Below, piece by piece: positions 31,189 to 43,362 of a stretch of 64,000 nucleotides of DNA. The DNA is from Isoetes taiwanensis (Eukaryota > Streptophyta > Lycopodiopsida > Isoetales > Isoetaceae). The notes beneath the pieces are model-generated. The model worked only from the letters and a program-made list of their open reading frames with translations, was not told the origin of the DNA and made no database searches. The position numbers and the translations under genes were made by a program. The stretch is from contig JAJEKV010000114.1 of NCBI GenBank assembly GCA_021234155.1, positions 571,654 to 635,653 of the forward strand, written 5' to 3'. The number at the start of each line of letters is the position of its first letter. Within the stretch, counting starts at the first letter, position 1.

Positions 31189-32516
31189 CTAAATTTTGCA
31201 TGTTAACAAAGGCTTCATCACTGCAACCACAGTTATCAAACCCACGTTCACAAGATCATCAACCACATCATCAATGTTTTTGTAGGCCTCGGGTGCTTCT
31301 TGAAGTAACAAGCTCTTATCTTTATATACCACATAAATATCTTGAAATTGGCTTTTGAAGTTAGATGATGTTATGCGCTTGCGCAATCGTTCTTCCACTT
31401 CACTTCTAGAGTACAGCCTTCCAGCCCCATGTGCTACAGATCGATTATATCGTTTCTGGATTTCTTCATCGTCTGTAGGACGAACAATGTAGGTATATGT
31501 ACCACGTGAACCTGGTATGGCAATTAAACCTTTATTTGTGGGAGCGACACCTTTTCTGTGCAAGAATAATCCGTCATCAACAATTTCCACATTGTTGTGA
31601 CAAATATCTAACACAGTACCTTCAAGAGAAAGACTGCAATTATCGGCAAATGTCTCTGCAATTTGTTGCCTATTCTTCTTTGCCCATTCTACAGCGCAAT
31701 CGTGATATCTTTTATACATTTCATGGTCGTCTTGATACGTTTTCAAAATGAATTCTCCCAAGGTCCTGGATCCACTGTGAACTAAAATGTAAAGAGAATT
31801 TATATCCAGAAGATCAGGAACCAAGAGTTTCTCTACCGATTGCAACTCTGCAAAAATGATTACCTGCCCCTATGGTTCCAAACACATCGTCATGACTCTT
31901 TACAAATGGATCTATATATCCTGCAGAGTTGCCCCAAAACTTGTGTTTCCAAGAATGCCTACTAACTTTTCCAACTCTCTCTTTGATAAAGGAAGACTTA
32001 TGATGTGTGGAAAAAGAGTCATTCCACAACCGATGTCTTGGCCAACAAGTCCAGGATAAAGTATGCGGCTAAGACATGCTGCACCTATAGGAAATTTATT
32101 TCCAGGATGCAAATCTGGCATCCCAACGCAAAGAATCATTCCAGCAATTTAGAAACATTCTTCAACTGCTCAATCGCATATGCATTTACATCTGTACGAT
32201 TTTTCACGATAACGGTCTCTCCCATACTATCTTCCATGTTTGATTGCTGTGTTTTTGCATTTTCCACAGGAGTCTCCCCTTCTGGGACAAGAAGAACCAA
32301 GGTATCATTTTCCAAATGTTGGACCTCTTCTCCAGTCATATCCTCTAGGTAATTGCCTTTCATATAGAACTTGATACCCCGGCCTCTGTCAAACTTGTTC
32401 TTTGCAAATGTCGCAAGAACTTTCTTCAATTCTAAGATGGAATTGAACTTCGCAACACATAGTTTAGAATTGGCATGGTCGTTGTTACAAGCAACATTGA
32501 ATCTAAGAGTAGGCAT
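31189..32516 (-). CDS. RtcB-family RNA ligase (RtcB2 / release-factor-H-coupled type), small frame breaks
   Basis: On the minus strand: an N-terminal extension of about 100 residues (MPTLRFNVACNN..., possibly a beta-grasp domain), then the RtcB core. Visible motifs are GMPDLHPGNKFPIGAA, LVGQDIGCGM (Cys metal ligand), GTIGAGNHF (metal-binding His), ILVHSGSRTLG, DICHNNVE, HRKGVAPTN, IPGSRGTYTYIVRP, SVAHGAGR (the His that is guanylylated in RtcB) and LLLQEAPEAYKNIDDVV near the end. RtcB joins RNA 3'-phosphate or 2',3'-cyclic phosphate ends to 5'-OH ends using GTP and Mn2+. The total length and the PDLHPG..PIGAA, APEAYK and KPLLT endings fit the short family coupled to release factor H in bacteria. 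Frame changes lie near 32140 and 31940, and an extra T near 31855 breaks the frame between NHF and the AELQ-like continuation. The last 218 codons (31845-31189) are intact. No intron is visible. The breaks could be decay or sequencing indels. Confidence 0.8.
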
Positions 32517-32952
32517 GATTGCAAGATAGTTTACAAATTTATACAGGAATTAAAAAAAAGTACCCGGGTTCAGAGCTCCAAGAGATCGTAGGGCTCGCCT
32601 TCAGCTTGGTCGAGCAGTGTGATCCGTGCTATTTCAGCGCAGGGCGGAAAAAAAAAAAAACCGTGAATTGCCCGTAATCAGTATATTGGGGCGAAATCAC
32701 ACTACTGGACACGCCCAAAGTTTTTAGAAAAAGTCTCCTCAAGAAAAATTTCAACTTTTTCTAGAATTTCCTTCTACTTCTGTGCAATTCGGTTGTGGAA
32801 GATGTGCCGACGTGCATTAGCGTGGAGGCACATCTGACCACACAAATTACAAAGTAAAATTATTGAAATGTGAAGTTCGGTTACTTTCAATTTAGGCGAA
32901 AATCTCTGGAAGAATCTTCAAAAACATCCAGGAAAATGGTGAAACTCATCGT

Positions 32953-33323
32953 AACACAAACCATTACATTACACACCTTAAAATTAAATTCCCCTTAAAC
33001 CCCCTCTTGTTTGGGTGCATATTCACCTGGGGGGGGTGACTCCGGACAGCGAGAGCTTTTAAGCGGGCATATTCACCCATTATTCCTTAATCTACACTGT
33101 ACACAAAATTCCTCGTATGGATGTATAGAAATTATGATACTGTATAATAAGATTTGAGAAATACTATAAGATTTCAGGTAACATACTATATGGTTTTGAT
33201 TTTGTGCGTACAAAACATAATTATCGGGGCTCTTTGCCCCACGTCACCCGTGTGAATATGCACCAAACAAAGGGGGTTTAAGGGGAATTTAATTTTAAGG
33301 TGTGTAATGTAATGGTTTGTGTT
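32953..33323. mobile_element. MITE with about 80 bp terminal inverted repeats
   Basis: The left end ACACAAACCATTACATTACA through CACCTTAAAATTAAATTCCC and CCTTAAACCCCC is matched in reverse complement at the right end (33240-33323), with a few mismatches and a GGGTGCATATTCAC inner part. The element is about 370 bases, AT-rich inside, with no ORF. TA flanks each end, suggesting a TA or TWA target site (Stowaway- or PIF-like); the superfamily is uncertain. A second copy of the end sequence (TGTAATGGTTTGTGTTA) lies at 33385-33402. Confidence 0.75.
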
Positions 33324-33404
33324 ATAACTTTAAAAAATTTTGCCGGGCAAAACAAACATTATATATCACACTTGGAAACATTAGATGTAATGGTTTGTGT
33401 TAGA

Positions 33405-33761
33405 TTAAAAAATTTTGGCCTTCAAGGCCTTGCCTAAAACAATATAGTCGTGAAGAGCACTTAAACCATGTGCTTTGCCATGGCACATTGCCCTTGCATA
33501 GGGTGTTCTAAATTGCAGCATAACAAATGGATGGGCATAAACTCCGAAATGAACATAAATACTTGAGCACTTCAACCCGGAATAAGCACAACTTTTTACA
33601 AGAACTTCGAGGGGTATTCTATGTTTCAATAAGGCCCCATTGCCAAGAAAATCACTTGTATTTCTTGCTTCATAGCCTTGGGCCCATATGTATCTCAGCG
33701 ATTGTAACAATCTAGCGTGGTGCAATTCCGGCCCCCGATATAGGACAATCCACGAGTTCAA
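33405..33761 (-). CDS. hypothetical ORF, 118 codons
   Basis: Open minus-strand frame with ordinary amino-acid composition (YRGPELHHARLLQSL, SGLKCSSIYVHFGVYAHPF). No family is recognised and no second copy is visible for comparison. It may be a chance ORF or a decayed fragment. Confidence 0.2.
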   Translation of the reverse strand: MNSWIVLYRGPELHHARLLQSLRYIWAQGYEARNTSDFLGNGALLKHRIPLEVLVKSCAYSGLKCSSIYVHFGVYAHPFVMLQFRTPYARAMCHGKAHGLSALHDYIVLGKALKAKIF

Positions 33762-35823
33762 GCTTCCTAAGCTTCACATAACCCGGACAAAGCTCCGAAC
33801 CCCTTATTATTCTCTCCAACACAGCCAAAAGAAGCCACCTAATCTTTCCACCATATCTGCCAATGTGGGCTAAACCTTCATTTGTAAGTCCACCATGGTA
33901 TACAAATAGCCAAGCGAACCATATTTGAACATCCCTCTAGCAAATTGTTCCGCCATCATCAAATGAAGGTGTGGTTCTCATGTCACTCTCTAATAAAGCT
34001 ATTCTGAAGTCCACCAAGTTTGGACATGACTCTCCAGAATGCGAGATAATCTTTGAACTGGTGATATCTGATGCATAAATTGCAACGGTGTAAACATCTG
34101 CGGTTTTGAGCCAGATAAAGTAGCCCCGATGTGATACAAAACCATGTTGGTCCTCTAAATTTTCAATCCGAAGACTCTAAGCTTTTTTACGATTGGAAGG
34201 CACTAAATAAGGAAGTGAGAATGCTAGATCTTCAAGCCGAATGTCAAATCTTGAAGCCTATTCTTGAAGCCCAGTCTGAATCTTGAAGCATGTCAAACCT
34301 GTGAGCTTTATTGCTTTCGATTCTTGCCTTCTTTCTTCCTAACCCTAAAATAACCCTAAAAAATATGATGGCACGATGCTTGCATGCAAAACTCTGAATG
34401 GCAACTAAAATAAAAGGGGCTTTTGTTTGTGAGCCCTTGGATGTTGGACCATTGTAAAACTCCAAAAATAAAAAAAAAAGCTAAAAAAATCACTTTCTAT
34501 GTAGAAAATGTGCGACTAAGAAATGGTGCACTCTAGATATGCGCATTAGTACATCCATTCCAAATCGCCATGAAATCTTAGGAAAACCTTTGTGAAAAGC
34601 GTGCAAAAACACAAAAAAACCCCACATTATTATTTTGCATATTCATCCTCCGCTTTTAGTTACAAAAGTTACTAACATTCCTGTAAGGAATTGTTGCCAC
34701 GTGGCGCAGCGTGGTTGGACAAGGGGCCTGAATTGAAGGTAACCGAACTTTACGTTGGGCACATCTCTTATCACACTGGGGGTGCCCAGAACGCATATAC
34801 AAGAAAACTGGGTGCGCCCGGGGAATCCTAATGGGGGGCTACTCCTGCCGAAGATCTTAGCCACCGCCATTTGTAAAAATATTGGTGTGCCACGTTGCTT
34901 ATGAATGTAGAAGCCTAAAGATTAGGGTTCTTATGGCAAAAATATGGTTCTTTTACATGCAATTTAGAATCGTTTGGGGGGCCTTCACATTAGATTTTGC
35001 TGGCGAGGAACAACAAAAAATCATTGCGATGCATCTCAAGCGAAATCAAACAAATTTGTGCGGATTTGCTTTGAAAAATCCGGATATTTTTGCTCGTCGG
35101 GATCTTTTCGTTTTGAAGAGGGTTTTGACTAGTATGTAGGACCAAGAGCAAAAATCAACGTCGATGCAATTTTTTCTTTTTTGAAGGACTTGAGCCTTTA
35201 TTATCGAGGAAAGTTACAAGCACAATGGGGACTAAAAAGCTTCGATGGAGAGAATGTCAGTAAAGCAAATCCACCCCTCCGATACAACATCTAAGCGGTA
35301 TGAAGAGCAAGTAAAATCTCGCTTGAGGAAGTGTGAATGAGATAGTGCTCCCAAATGCGGCTCTTTACCTCATTGGCGGTGGTAGGCTTATATAAATGCT
35401 TTGACAATTACGTTGTTGGGTATAAGGACACATTGCATCTGACGAGCAAGACATTTGAATATAGAAGATTCCTTCTTTTCAAATGGACCATCTTGAAGAC
35501 CAATGAAATGACCTTTTTTGCCAAATTTTCCCAACCATTTGGATAGTACGCTAATAACACCTGTAATTTATTCAAATTGCATGATCGATGTGATTTGCCA
35601 GTTTGAAGCACATAATCATAGTTTTTTCTCCCAAAAGGGCAGCATATATAGCTCAACAAGCGGCCGCGATTTTTGGCGTAAATTACATCTTGGGCGCAAG
35701 TGTGACCTTTGGTTCTTGGGCATCTTTATCCTCTGGCGAGACTTGAAAACTGATTCTTGGTCAGCGGAAGTGTGATTTCAACCCTAAGCCTGATCTAAAA
35801 GTATATTTGGCAGGCTTGCCTCC
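33762..35823. other. end of the duplicated unit, no recognised gene
   Basis: About 2 kb with only short open frames, the longest plus-strand one at 34882-35139 (85 codons, unrecognised). There are no terminal repeats or RNA genes. The 35640-35823 stretch directly precedes the start of copy 2 and does not resemble the sequence before 1217. Confidence 0.5.
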
Positions 35824-35848
35824 GGTTTGTTTGGTGTGGAGCCATGTT
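35824..35848 (-). pseudogene. start of the gag-like gene cut by the duplication junction
   Basis: On the minus strand the leader and start codon of the gag-like gene are present (ATGGCTCCACACCAAACAAA, one base longer than copy 1), but homology stops after the codons for TKQT. The reading beyond the junction is unrelated (or a different family member): with the one-base difference removed it would read GGKPAK and then soon stop. Confidence 0.45.
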
Positions 35849-36553
35849 TTGAAAATATGCTATGATCGCCTTAGGCACCTAAAATACATGCCTTCTTGGA
35901 TAGGGCGGCTAGGCAGGAGAAGGAAGTGAAAATGAAGAACCTAAAGTCTATATAGGTCTAGAGAGTTTAGGGTTGGACACACTGAATTTCATGTATCATA
36001 CCATTACGTAAAGCATTAGTGTCATTGGATTATGCACATTAGGTTCCTTTAGGCTGAGTACTACCACTACGATTCTTGCTTGAGAAGCATTCGCAAAAAG
36101 TTTTTGCAGAGTACCCGAGCACTCTCTCTGGTCACACATTTTTACTCAAATTTTTCATTTTCTCTTTGAGTTTCTTGTGTTGGGACATATATTCACAAGC
36201 TCAAATTCAAGGTTGGCTTCTTTCTGGCGAATATCCCAGTTTAACTAGTATACATCTAGCTAGGTCAGCATGGGTCCACTACTCACACGGTCTTAGCGAA
36301 GCATTCTCAAAAGTTTTGGAAATGCCCGTGCGCTTTGTGAGGTGCCCTCTAATGGCCATACTTTTAGGGGTTTTCCCTACTCATTTCTTAACTTAGCATT
36401 ATTCTACTTAACAAAAGGATTTGAATTTTTCCAAATTTTTAGAGGTTCATGCTTGGGTTGCTATTCCCAAGACCCCAAATTTCTTGGTTTCCCTAACGAG
36501 GGGGAATGGTGAGTGCCCGATCTTGAGATTACCAAAGATCATGCTCTGACTAC

Positions 36554-38006
36554 TGTGGCGTCCCCTAACTGCTTCTATGAGCTAACTCATGTATGAGGCC
36601 GGAGTTCACATCCCACAGCGGTCAAAGCGGTAGAACGTCCTGACACCAACGCGACGCTGGATCAATGGGAAGAATGGATGGGTCATTTGCCCGTCTTCCC
36701 AGGACCGTCCACAAACGTGAGCGTGAGGAAACATAAGCACATGACATCAATATCACAGCGGGTCTCGAAGGGTGAATACACCACTGCTGCAACATATAGA
36801 TAACAACATCCGATAACATGTAACATAAGGGAATCACCACCCAGGCTGGAATCCCACAGGGGGATGCGTGAAGCGGCTCTCGAGGAGATCCATGCAAACA
36901 AGAATTCGCCCAGCCGATAGTTGGGCGGCATAAGAACATGGCTATTAGGTAGTCACTCCATCCGCCCCTCGATGCCACACTTTCTTGATTGGTTGAAGAG
37001 TCTTTGGGGGTGGACCATGTAGCCCTCTAGGGTGCATAGCCAAAGGGGAACTCTTCTTTGGGTTGCATTTCCCTAGTCCCAGCGGGAGAGAGTCTCCTCC
37101 CCTTGAGCATGCATGCCCATCCCCGAGCAGCTAGGCGACGCAAATTGACTTGAACCTCATTAAGGTGGCGCATCATCCAAGGTGTGAGCTCATGCCTTGC
37201 CCACATGCGCGTTGGCAAACCAAGCCCTAGCCAGCTCGGATCCCGACTTTTATACACGGAGGATCAATGTCGGTGATGGGACCAAGTCTACACTTGTTCC
37301 ACGGTCTATCCACATACACCACAACCGAGGCGGGCTCTTGTACCTGCGGGCATTGTTTAGCAGAATTAATGAGGTTATCTAGGATCATATACTCACGAAG
37401 GTTCCCGGGTCTACCCCCTTCCCACATACGAGAGAGCATAAATGGAATATCATCATCGTGACTAAAATCTTGAATAAGATCTATATCTTACCTAAACATA
37501 AAGGTTAGGTTCTTTTTTATTCACCTTTGGTGATCTTAGGATCTAGGAAGTGATAGGTGATCTAACATACTAACTCATTATCGAGGCTAGATCACGGCTG
37601 CACAATAGAATCAGATTTTTGATCCTTGACTTGCTCCGGCTCACGGGATAAAAACCCATACCTTAGTTCTTGATGAAAGGCTATGCTTTACTCTGATAGA
37701 TCTAATGTGCAAAAGGCGGCTCGTGGCGTCGCTTATCGCGGAATGGAAGCTTACTTATGTAGCGAGAATGGCTGAAGGGGCGTAAAATGCGAAAAGGGAA
37801 CTTTTAAGGTTAGGACAGGGCCAACGAGGTAGCCCTTACACTTAGCAGGGGGTTTTAATTGCATATGTTTAATATACATAAGCAACATGTCTGAGGAGTT
37901 TTAGGTGCAACCTTTATGGCTCTCAAGTACTTGTCGTGGTGACATGTACATGTGTCTTGATGTAATATCACGTATTAGGATGGAGTATGTTATGTTGGAA
38001 TGTCAC
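36554..38006 (-). mobile_element. 5' LTR of the Ty3/gypsy-like element, copy 2
   Basis: Counterpart of 1955-3452. The left end reads TGTGGCGTCCCC rather than TGTGACGTCCCC, and the adjoining primer site is damaged (GCTCTGACTACTG). The right end keeps GGAATGTCAC. Numerous short indels. No coding content. Confidence 0.65.
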
Positions 38007-38960
38007 CTGCCGGCGTGATTTTGTGATCCCTTTACTTCAAAGTTCATTCTCTCGAGCATTGGAATGCTTAGGAAGGGCATGCTCGCCAAATGCATGTGGC
38101 AATTACTGCATTTTATATCCATGCTTATGTAAAATGATCTATGGAGTGGCTAATTTCGGACTCTTCCGGATTATTTTGGAAGTCCCACATGCAATACAAA
38201 AGCAGCTCATCTGATTTGGTTTCCGAGCTAGGGTTGGATAATGATTTAGAAGCTTACGGAATGGGGATTAGAGGCGTTGGGGCTTCTTCAGAAGGTTAAA
38301 TACTGAATGAAGCTTGCGTAGCGGGGAAGTCTGGATCTTTTGTAAAATTTTGGATAATGATCAGAAGCTTCGCAGAATAGGAATTCTTTGGATCGAAGTT
38401 CTCCATATTGCATAAAGAAGGCCCCCTTGAAATAAAGGTGACTAGGTAATATACTAACCCTTTTTGTTCATACACAACTCATTTGCTCACTAGCAAATAA
38501 GTAAAGACCTTGAAATATGGTGAAGTGGAGTTTACAAATGTAGAAGGTCTCTTTATCCTTTTCTTCATTGAGAATTTATTCTCACTTGCATAAGCATGTG
38601 AAGGTTAAGGCTTCACCTTTTGCAATAAGAAAGAATAGAACTAAACATTATGTACATGATGTGATTTCCATCAGGTTTAGCTTTGAACAAGTCATGGACC
38701 GTGGGTTTTTTCATAGGATAAGCCGCGACGCGGAAGCTTTATTTAGGGGATTTGTCTTTGGAATGACATTGGGTTTCAAATAATATAAGTAATGCCTGAT
38801 TTAAATCCTCCTTTTTAGAACTATCAAAATTATTAGGAAGTTTATTGGGCTATTTTTTACCATTGTTTTGTGTCGCGTGCGTTGTCAAGATTAAACGATG
38901 AGCTTTTCTTTGATCTCTCTGGGAATAGATTATCCGGTATTCCTCCTTCGATTTATCATT

Positions 38961-39348
38961 TTAACGCTTCAAAAAATTCGTTCTCATCTGTGGGTTAGCA
39001 GCACTAAAAGCTTCATCCACCAAAGTAGGGGACGCACACCTTATCAAAGCAGTGAACAGGTGATTCTTTAACATTTTTTTTCGAGATCTCTTGATTTTTG
39101 TATGTCCACTTGCGTGACCGCACTCAATCCTTGCAACCAACACTTCCGACAACATTAGGGTTAGAAACTTGGATTGCTTCGGCTTGATTTTCCTGTAGTG
39201 AGCATGAATGGGATGGGTTTGAATAATGAAGCGTGAATCGATTGTGCAGCCTTTTACTTTTAAGTATGAATTTCTTCGCTAAAGAGCTTCCGTTTTTGCA
39301 TCGGTTGGAAAAGCAATGGCGGCGAAAGTTTTTGATTGGCTTCAACAT
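38961..39348 (-). pseudogene. unrecognised gene fragment, copy 2
   Basis: Counterpart of 4238-4776. The first part (from 39348) reads MLKPIKNFRRHCFS and runs through a different frame than in copy 1 (LHNRFTLHYSNPSHS, then QENQAEA), suggesting that the true frame joins these pieces. It is still broken and unrecognised. Confidence 0.25.
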
Positions 39349-40816
39349 GACTCAATTTTCCAACGTCTTTTCTCTTTTATTGTAGTTCGGTATGCAAAAC
39401 CTGTTTTTTGTTGCTTTACTTGCGATTCGCTAGAGCCCATATAGCAATGTCCTAGGCCCAGAGACTAGAGCTTGGGTAAATGCTTTTGCAACCACATTCA
39501 GTACATGTAAGCGATGTTCAATGCAAATGGCACAAAATGATAATGCATTTGGGAAGAAGATTTTGATTTGTCTACTTTCAAATCGATCATCTTCAATCTA
39601 GGTGCATTAAAACAACACATTGAATAGTTAAAGCTTCGTTGTTAGAGGAGCGAGGTGCTGCACATTAGGCCATTGGATATGGAACACTTAATTGCTTGAA
39701 CTTGTTTGTTGCATACATGCAATGATTTGCTATGATTTAAATTAAAAGTTATTTATTGTTGTTATTTAAAAAGTTCTCACTGAAGGTCCTAATGGTATAC
39801 TTTTTTTATTTACCAAATATCATGAGCGGTTGTGGGTTAAGAATGCGTACTTGTGGTGATTTTAAACTCCAAAATGTATTATATGCACCAAGATTTTAAA
39901 ATTTATGCTTATTATTACATACGATTCGCTTTACTTTTTTGTCAATTACAAACAATAACTTTGCATTTTTAGCCATCATAAGCATGCTTATTTTCTTTCT
40001 GCGACCATTTGGTGAGCATACAGGATTCATGTGGAAGGTGCATAACTTTTAATATTGCTCTGGTGGATATGATTTAGATGGTGAATTAAGATATTCGGTT
40101 TACTTCTTTTACTTAGTGATCCTTTTATAGCCCCTATTTTCAATTTTTGAAATATTTTTTACAACCTACATACCTAGGTGACCTTTGATCAACATTGACA
40201 AGCGACTTCAACTTCACATACTTATATTGTGAATATAATTTCATACATGACAATGCGGCGTCACATAAATATCTCATCTCACAGGCCGACCACTTGAGAA
40301 TTATGAAGAGTCCATCGCTGCATAGCTTTTTTTAGGGTTTCTTTCGCCTCATACTTTTTAACGACGGAATCAAATGATGATTCATCATTTTGGTCTTCCT
40401 TTAACTAGATCATGTCCTTGCATAATACCGTATCATACAAACTTCTTCCACGGCCTATGTTATCTTAGACAATCACATTTTAACACCATATAATGTGCCT
40501 TGCAACATGGAAATAGTTGTAGCCATATTGAGAACAAATACATATTTATAAAACCATTGACTATACCGATTGTTCCATTCAAAGTGTTAGTTTATACTTC
40601 TATTTCCTTGCTTCGTCTACATCCCTGTAGGGCTCAAGGTCACATTAAGTTGAAGATTTCTATATCAAAATTTTATTCAATCTAGCAAAATTAAATTCAT
40701 CTCACCACTAATCATCTCACGCGCGATTTGTAGGTCGATCTCCAACCATGAAAATAATTGCAACATTTTCCTAGCCAACAAACAAACAACCACCTCCCCT
40801 TCAAATCGTTACATTT

Positions 40817-40844
40817 AAACCCCGTGGCCGGCACCATAACTAGT
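40817..40844 (+). mobile_element. Helitron 3' terminus, hairpin damaged, copy 2
   Basis: Counterpart of 6281-6312. The CTAG-T end (40840-40844) is intact, but the hairpin reads CCCCGTGGCCGGC and can no longer form the perfect 6 bp stem. Confidence 0.6.
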
Positions 40845-41220
40845 TTATTTTAAGATGGCATGTATTTATCTAAGTTTTAATAAATGAAGAAATTAGCTTG
40901 GAGATAAAGTAGTCATTTTTACTCTACAAACTGAATCCAACAAAGGACTAGTTTGAAGTTACTTTGTATTTGTCCACGTGGAGGAGTGTGATGGTATCTT
41001 AGTGGTAGTTGAATGAGGAGAAAATACATTCCAATGACACATTCCAATGACAATCTATTAACCACGATTCCACTTTCTCTTAAAGCTTGTTTTGTAAAAT
41101 TGGGTCTAGCAAGAGGTTGTTGACTAAGGAGCAAATACATCTCTCTAACAACCCTATTAACCAATTTCCACTTTCTTTTAAGCATTTTTATAAAATGGTC
41201 TAGCCACTTTGGACCCTTTA

Positions 41221-41424
41221 CAATGGTTTTGGAGCAATATATTTATGTATTTATAATTTACAAAATTCTAAGTAAAGGACTTTTAAGCCAATGGTTTTGG
41301 AGCAATATATTTATATAATTGCGGATTTACAAAATTCTAAGTAAGAACTTTAAGCCAATGGTTTTGGAGCAATATATTTATATTTATGTATAAATTGCTA
41401 ATTTACAAAATTCCTACGCAAGTA
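41221..41424 (+). repeat. 3 x 68 bp tandem repeat, copy 2
   Basis: Units begin CAATGGTTTTGGAGCAATAT at 41221, 41289 and 41356. Copy number matches copy 1, so the array was present before the duplication. Confidence 0.8.
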
Positions 41425-41584
41425 ACTGGGGTATAGATCGATAGATAGATAGTAAATGTTGGTGGCGCCATGAATTTCTTGTCTAAAATTTTGCTGAAAT
41501 TTTAAAGCAAATTAATTTTCTGAGGAGCGGATGATACTGATTAGGAAGAAAATGTAGGACGCCATAGCCAGAAGGAAACGAACT

Positions 41585-43362
41585 ATGGAGAATTGCTCTC
41601 TTCTTATGGGGGCTATACCAGAATTCAATCCTCACATGCGCGCCCTCTCATGCTCCTAGCACACCAAACAGGTTACAATATGCAGATTTAATCCGGCACT
41701 GCGGCAATCACAAAGGCCTTCATGAGGGGTAAAACGCTACATATGCACCTTCTGGCAAACAAACTGGAGCGAGACAGGTATCTGGCTAACCTTCTCATAG
41801 AGATGTATGGAAAATGCAGTGCTTTGGAGAGTGCATGCACTGTTTTTGTGCCTTACATCAACCCAACCTTTTCTCGTTTAATCTCATGCTTGCAGCATAT
41901 GGCCGGTGTGGCGATTTGGAGGGTGCTCAGGGGTTTGTTTTGACAATATGGTTTGGCGTGATTTGATCTCTTGGAATGCTATGCTTGCTGCATATGCTCA
42001 GAATGGGCAGGGCATGGATGCCATTATCTTCTTTCAGAAAATGCAGCAGCAAGGGCTTAGCCTAGACAAATTCAGTTTTGGAGCCGTGCTTGATGCTTGC
42101 GCTGGAGAAAGGAGCATAATCCAAAGGTAGGAAAATTCATACCTTCATTCTTTTAACAGGATTTTTAGATGATTCTTTAGGTACTGCCCTCATCAATTTT
42201 ATGGTAAATGTGGTTGCGTACATGAAGCTAAAATTATATTTGATACTTTACCAAATCATAATATAGTTTCCTGGACTGCCATGATAGTGGATTTGTTCAG
42301 AATGGGTTTGTAATGAGGCCCTGAAACTCTTTCAACATATGCAGATGCTAGGAGGCTCCAGATATGTTCACATACTCTGCAGTACTAGATGCTTGTGCTT
42401 GTGTAGTGGATCTGGATGCAGGAAGAAGCCCGAACACATAATCTCATTTTGCATGAGGGATTGGGATTGAATATTGCTATTGGGAATGCACTTGGTTCAT
42501 ATGTATGGGAAGTGTGGAAGTATAAAGAAGCAAGGGCGGTGTTCGATGCAATGCCTCAGCGCGATGTCATATCGTGGACCTCTATCCTCACAGCATGTTC
42601 CCAAGGTGAGCATGCTAAAAAACTCTCCAACTATACAAGGAAATGCAGTTTGTGGAGACAAAACCAAATAAAGTTACATATATGTTGCAGCCCTTGTTTG
42701 CATGTGCTTCATTAGGAGCCTTAGAACAAGGCAAAAAATTCACAAACCAAATTGCTTATGATAAGTTTGAGGCAGGCAGATTATTGGCAATGCTTGATTG
42801 ATATGTATGGCAAATGTGGCAACCTGCATGATGCACAGAAAATGTTTGATAAAATGCTTTACCATGATGTCATTTCTTGGACTGCCATTCTTGCAGCATA
42901 TGCACAGAATGGGATGGTAATAATGCTGTCCACCTATTCCAGCAAATGCACCTGGAAGGCGTGATAGCAAACAAGGTCACATTTAATATTTCTTTCAGCA
43001 TGCAGTCATGGGGAAAGTTCATTGAGGGCTGTCATCATTTTCTTTCCTCGAGTACAGAGTATACATTGGCATCTTCCCCAGAGCTTCAACGTTGTGTACT
43101 AGACCTGCTTGGGCGTGTTGGTAAATTAGATGAAGCAGAAGATATTATCAAGTATGCCTTTTGAGCCAGTTGTTATTTCTTGGATTACCTTGCTTGCTGC
43201 CAGCAAAGTCCATGGGGATCTGCAACGTGGGCAACGTATTGCGGAGTATGTACATAGACTTGACCCAGAGAATGCAGCATCTTATCTTCTCTAGCGAACA
43301 TATATGCCCTTGTTGAATATAAAGACTGGTCAGAAGGGTTAGGCAGCATTGTCTTTGATTGA
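41585..43362 (+). pseudogene. PPR protein, frameshifted copy
   Basis: Over 95% the same as the intact gene at 7050 by eye, but with many one-base insertions or deletions, for example CGCGCCCTCTC (extra C, about 41646), CACAAAGGCC (extra A), GTTTTTGTG (one T fewer) and CCAAAGGTAGG (extra A, about 42125). Local sense frames survive as 41722-41943, 41906-42130, 42416-42715, 42752-42964 and 42877-43164. The stop codon is the same (43360-43362). The bias to homopolymer indels and the lack of premature substitutions suggest sequence error as much as genuine decay. Confidence 0.8.

Larger units (their letters stand above)
1217..35823 (+). repeat. tandem duplication unit, copy 1 (about 34.6 kb)
   Basis: The sequence from 1217 matches that from 35824 collinearly over everything visible. 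Anchors are LTR start 1955/36554, PPR start 7050/41585, LINE left target site 15688/50215, LINE right target site 23574/58110, and copia RT 28536/63045. The offset drifts from 34607 to about 34509 because of net indels. Upstream of 1217 and upstream of 35824 the sequences are unrelated, which sets the left border. The unit presumably ends at 35823, where copy 2 begins without spacer. The part from about 29492 to 35823 is seen only once because the second copy leaves the window. Confidence 0.85.
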
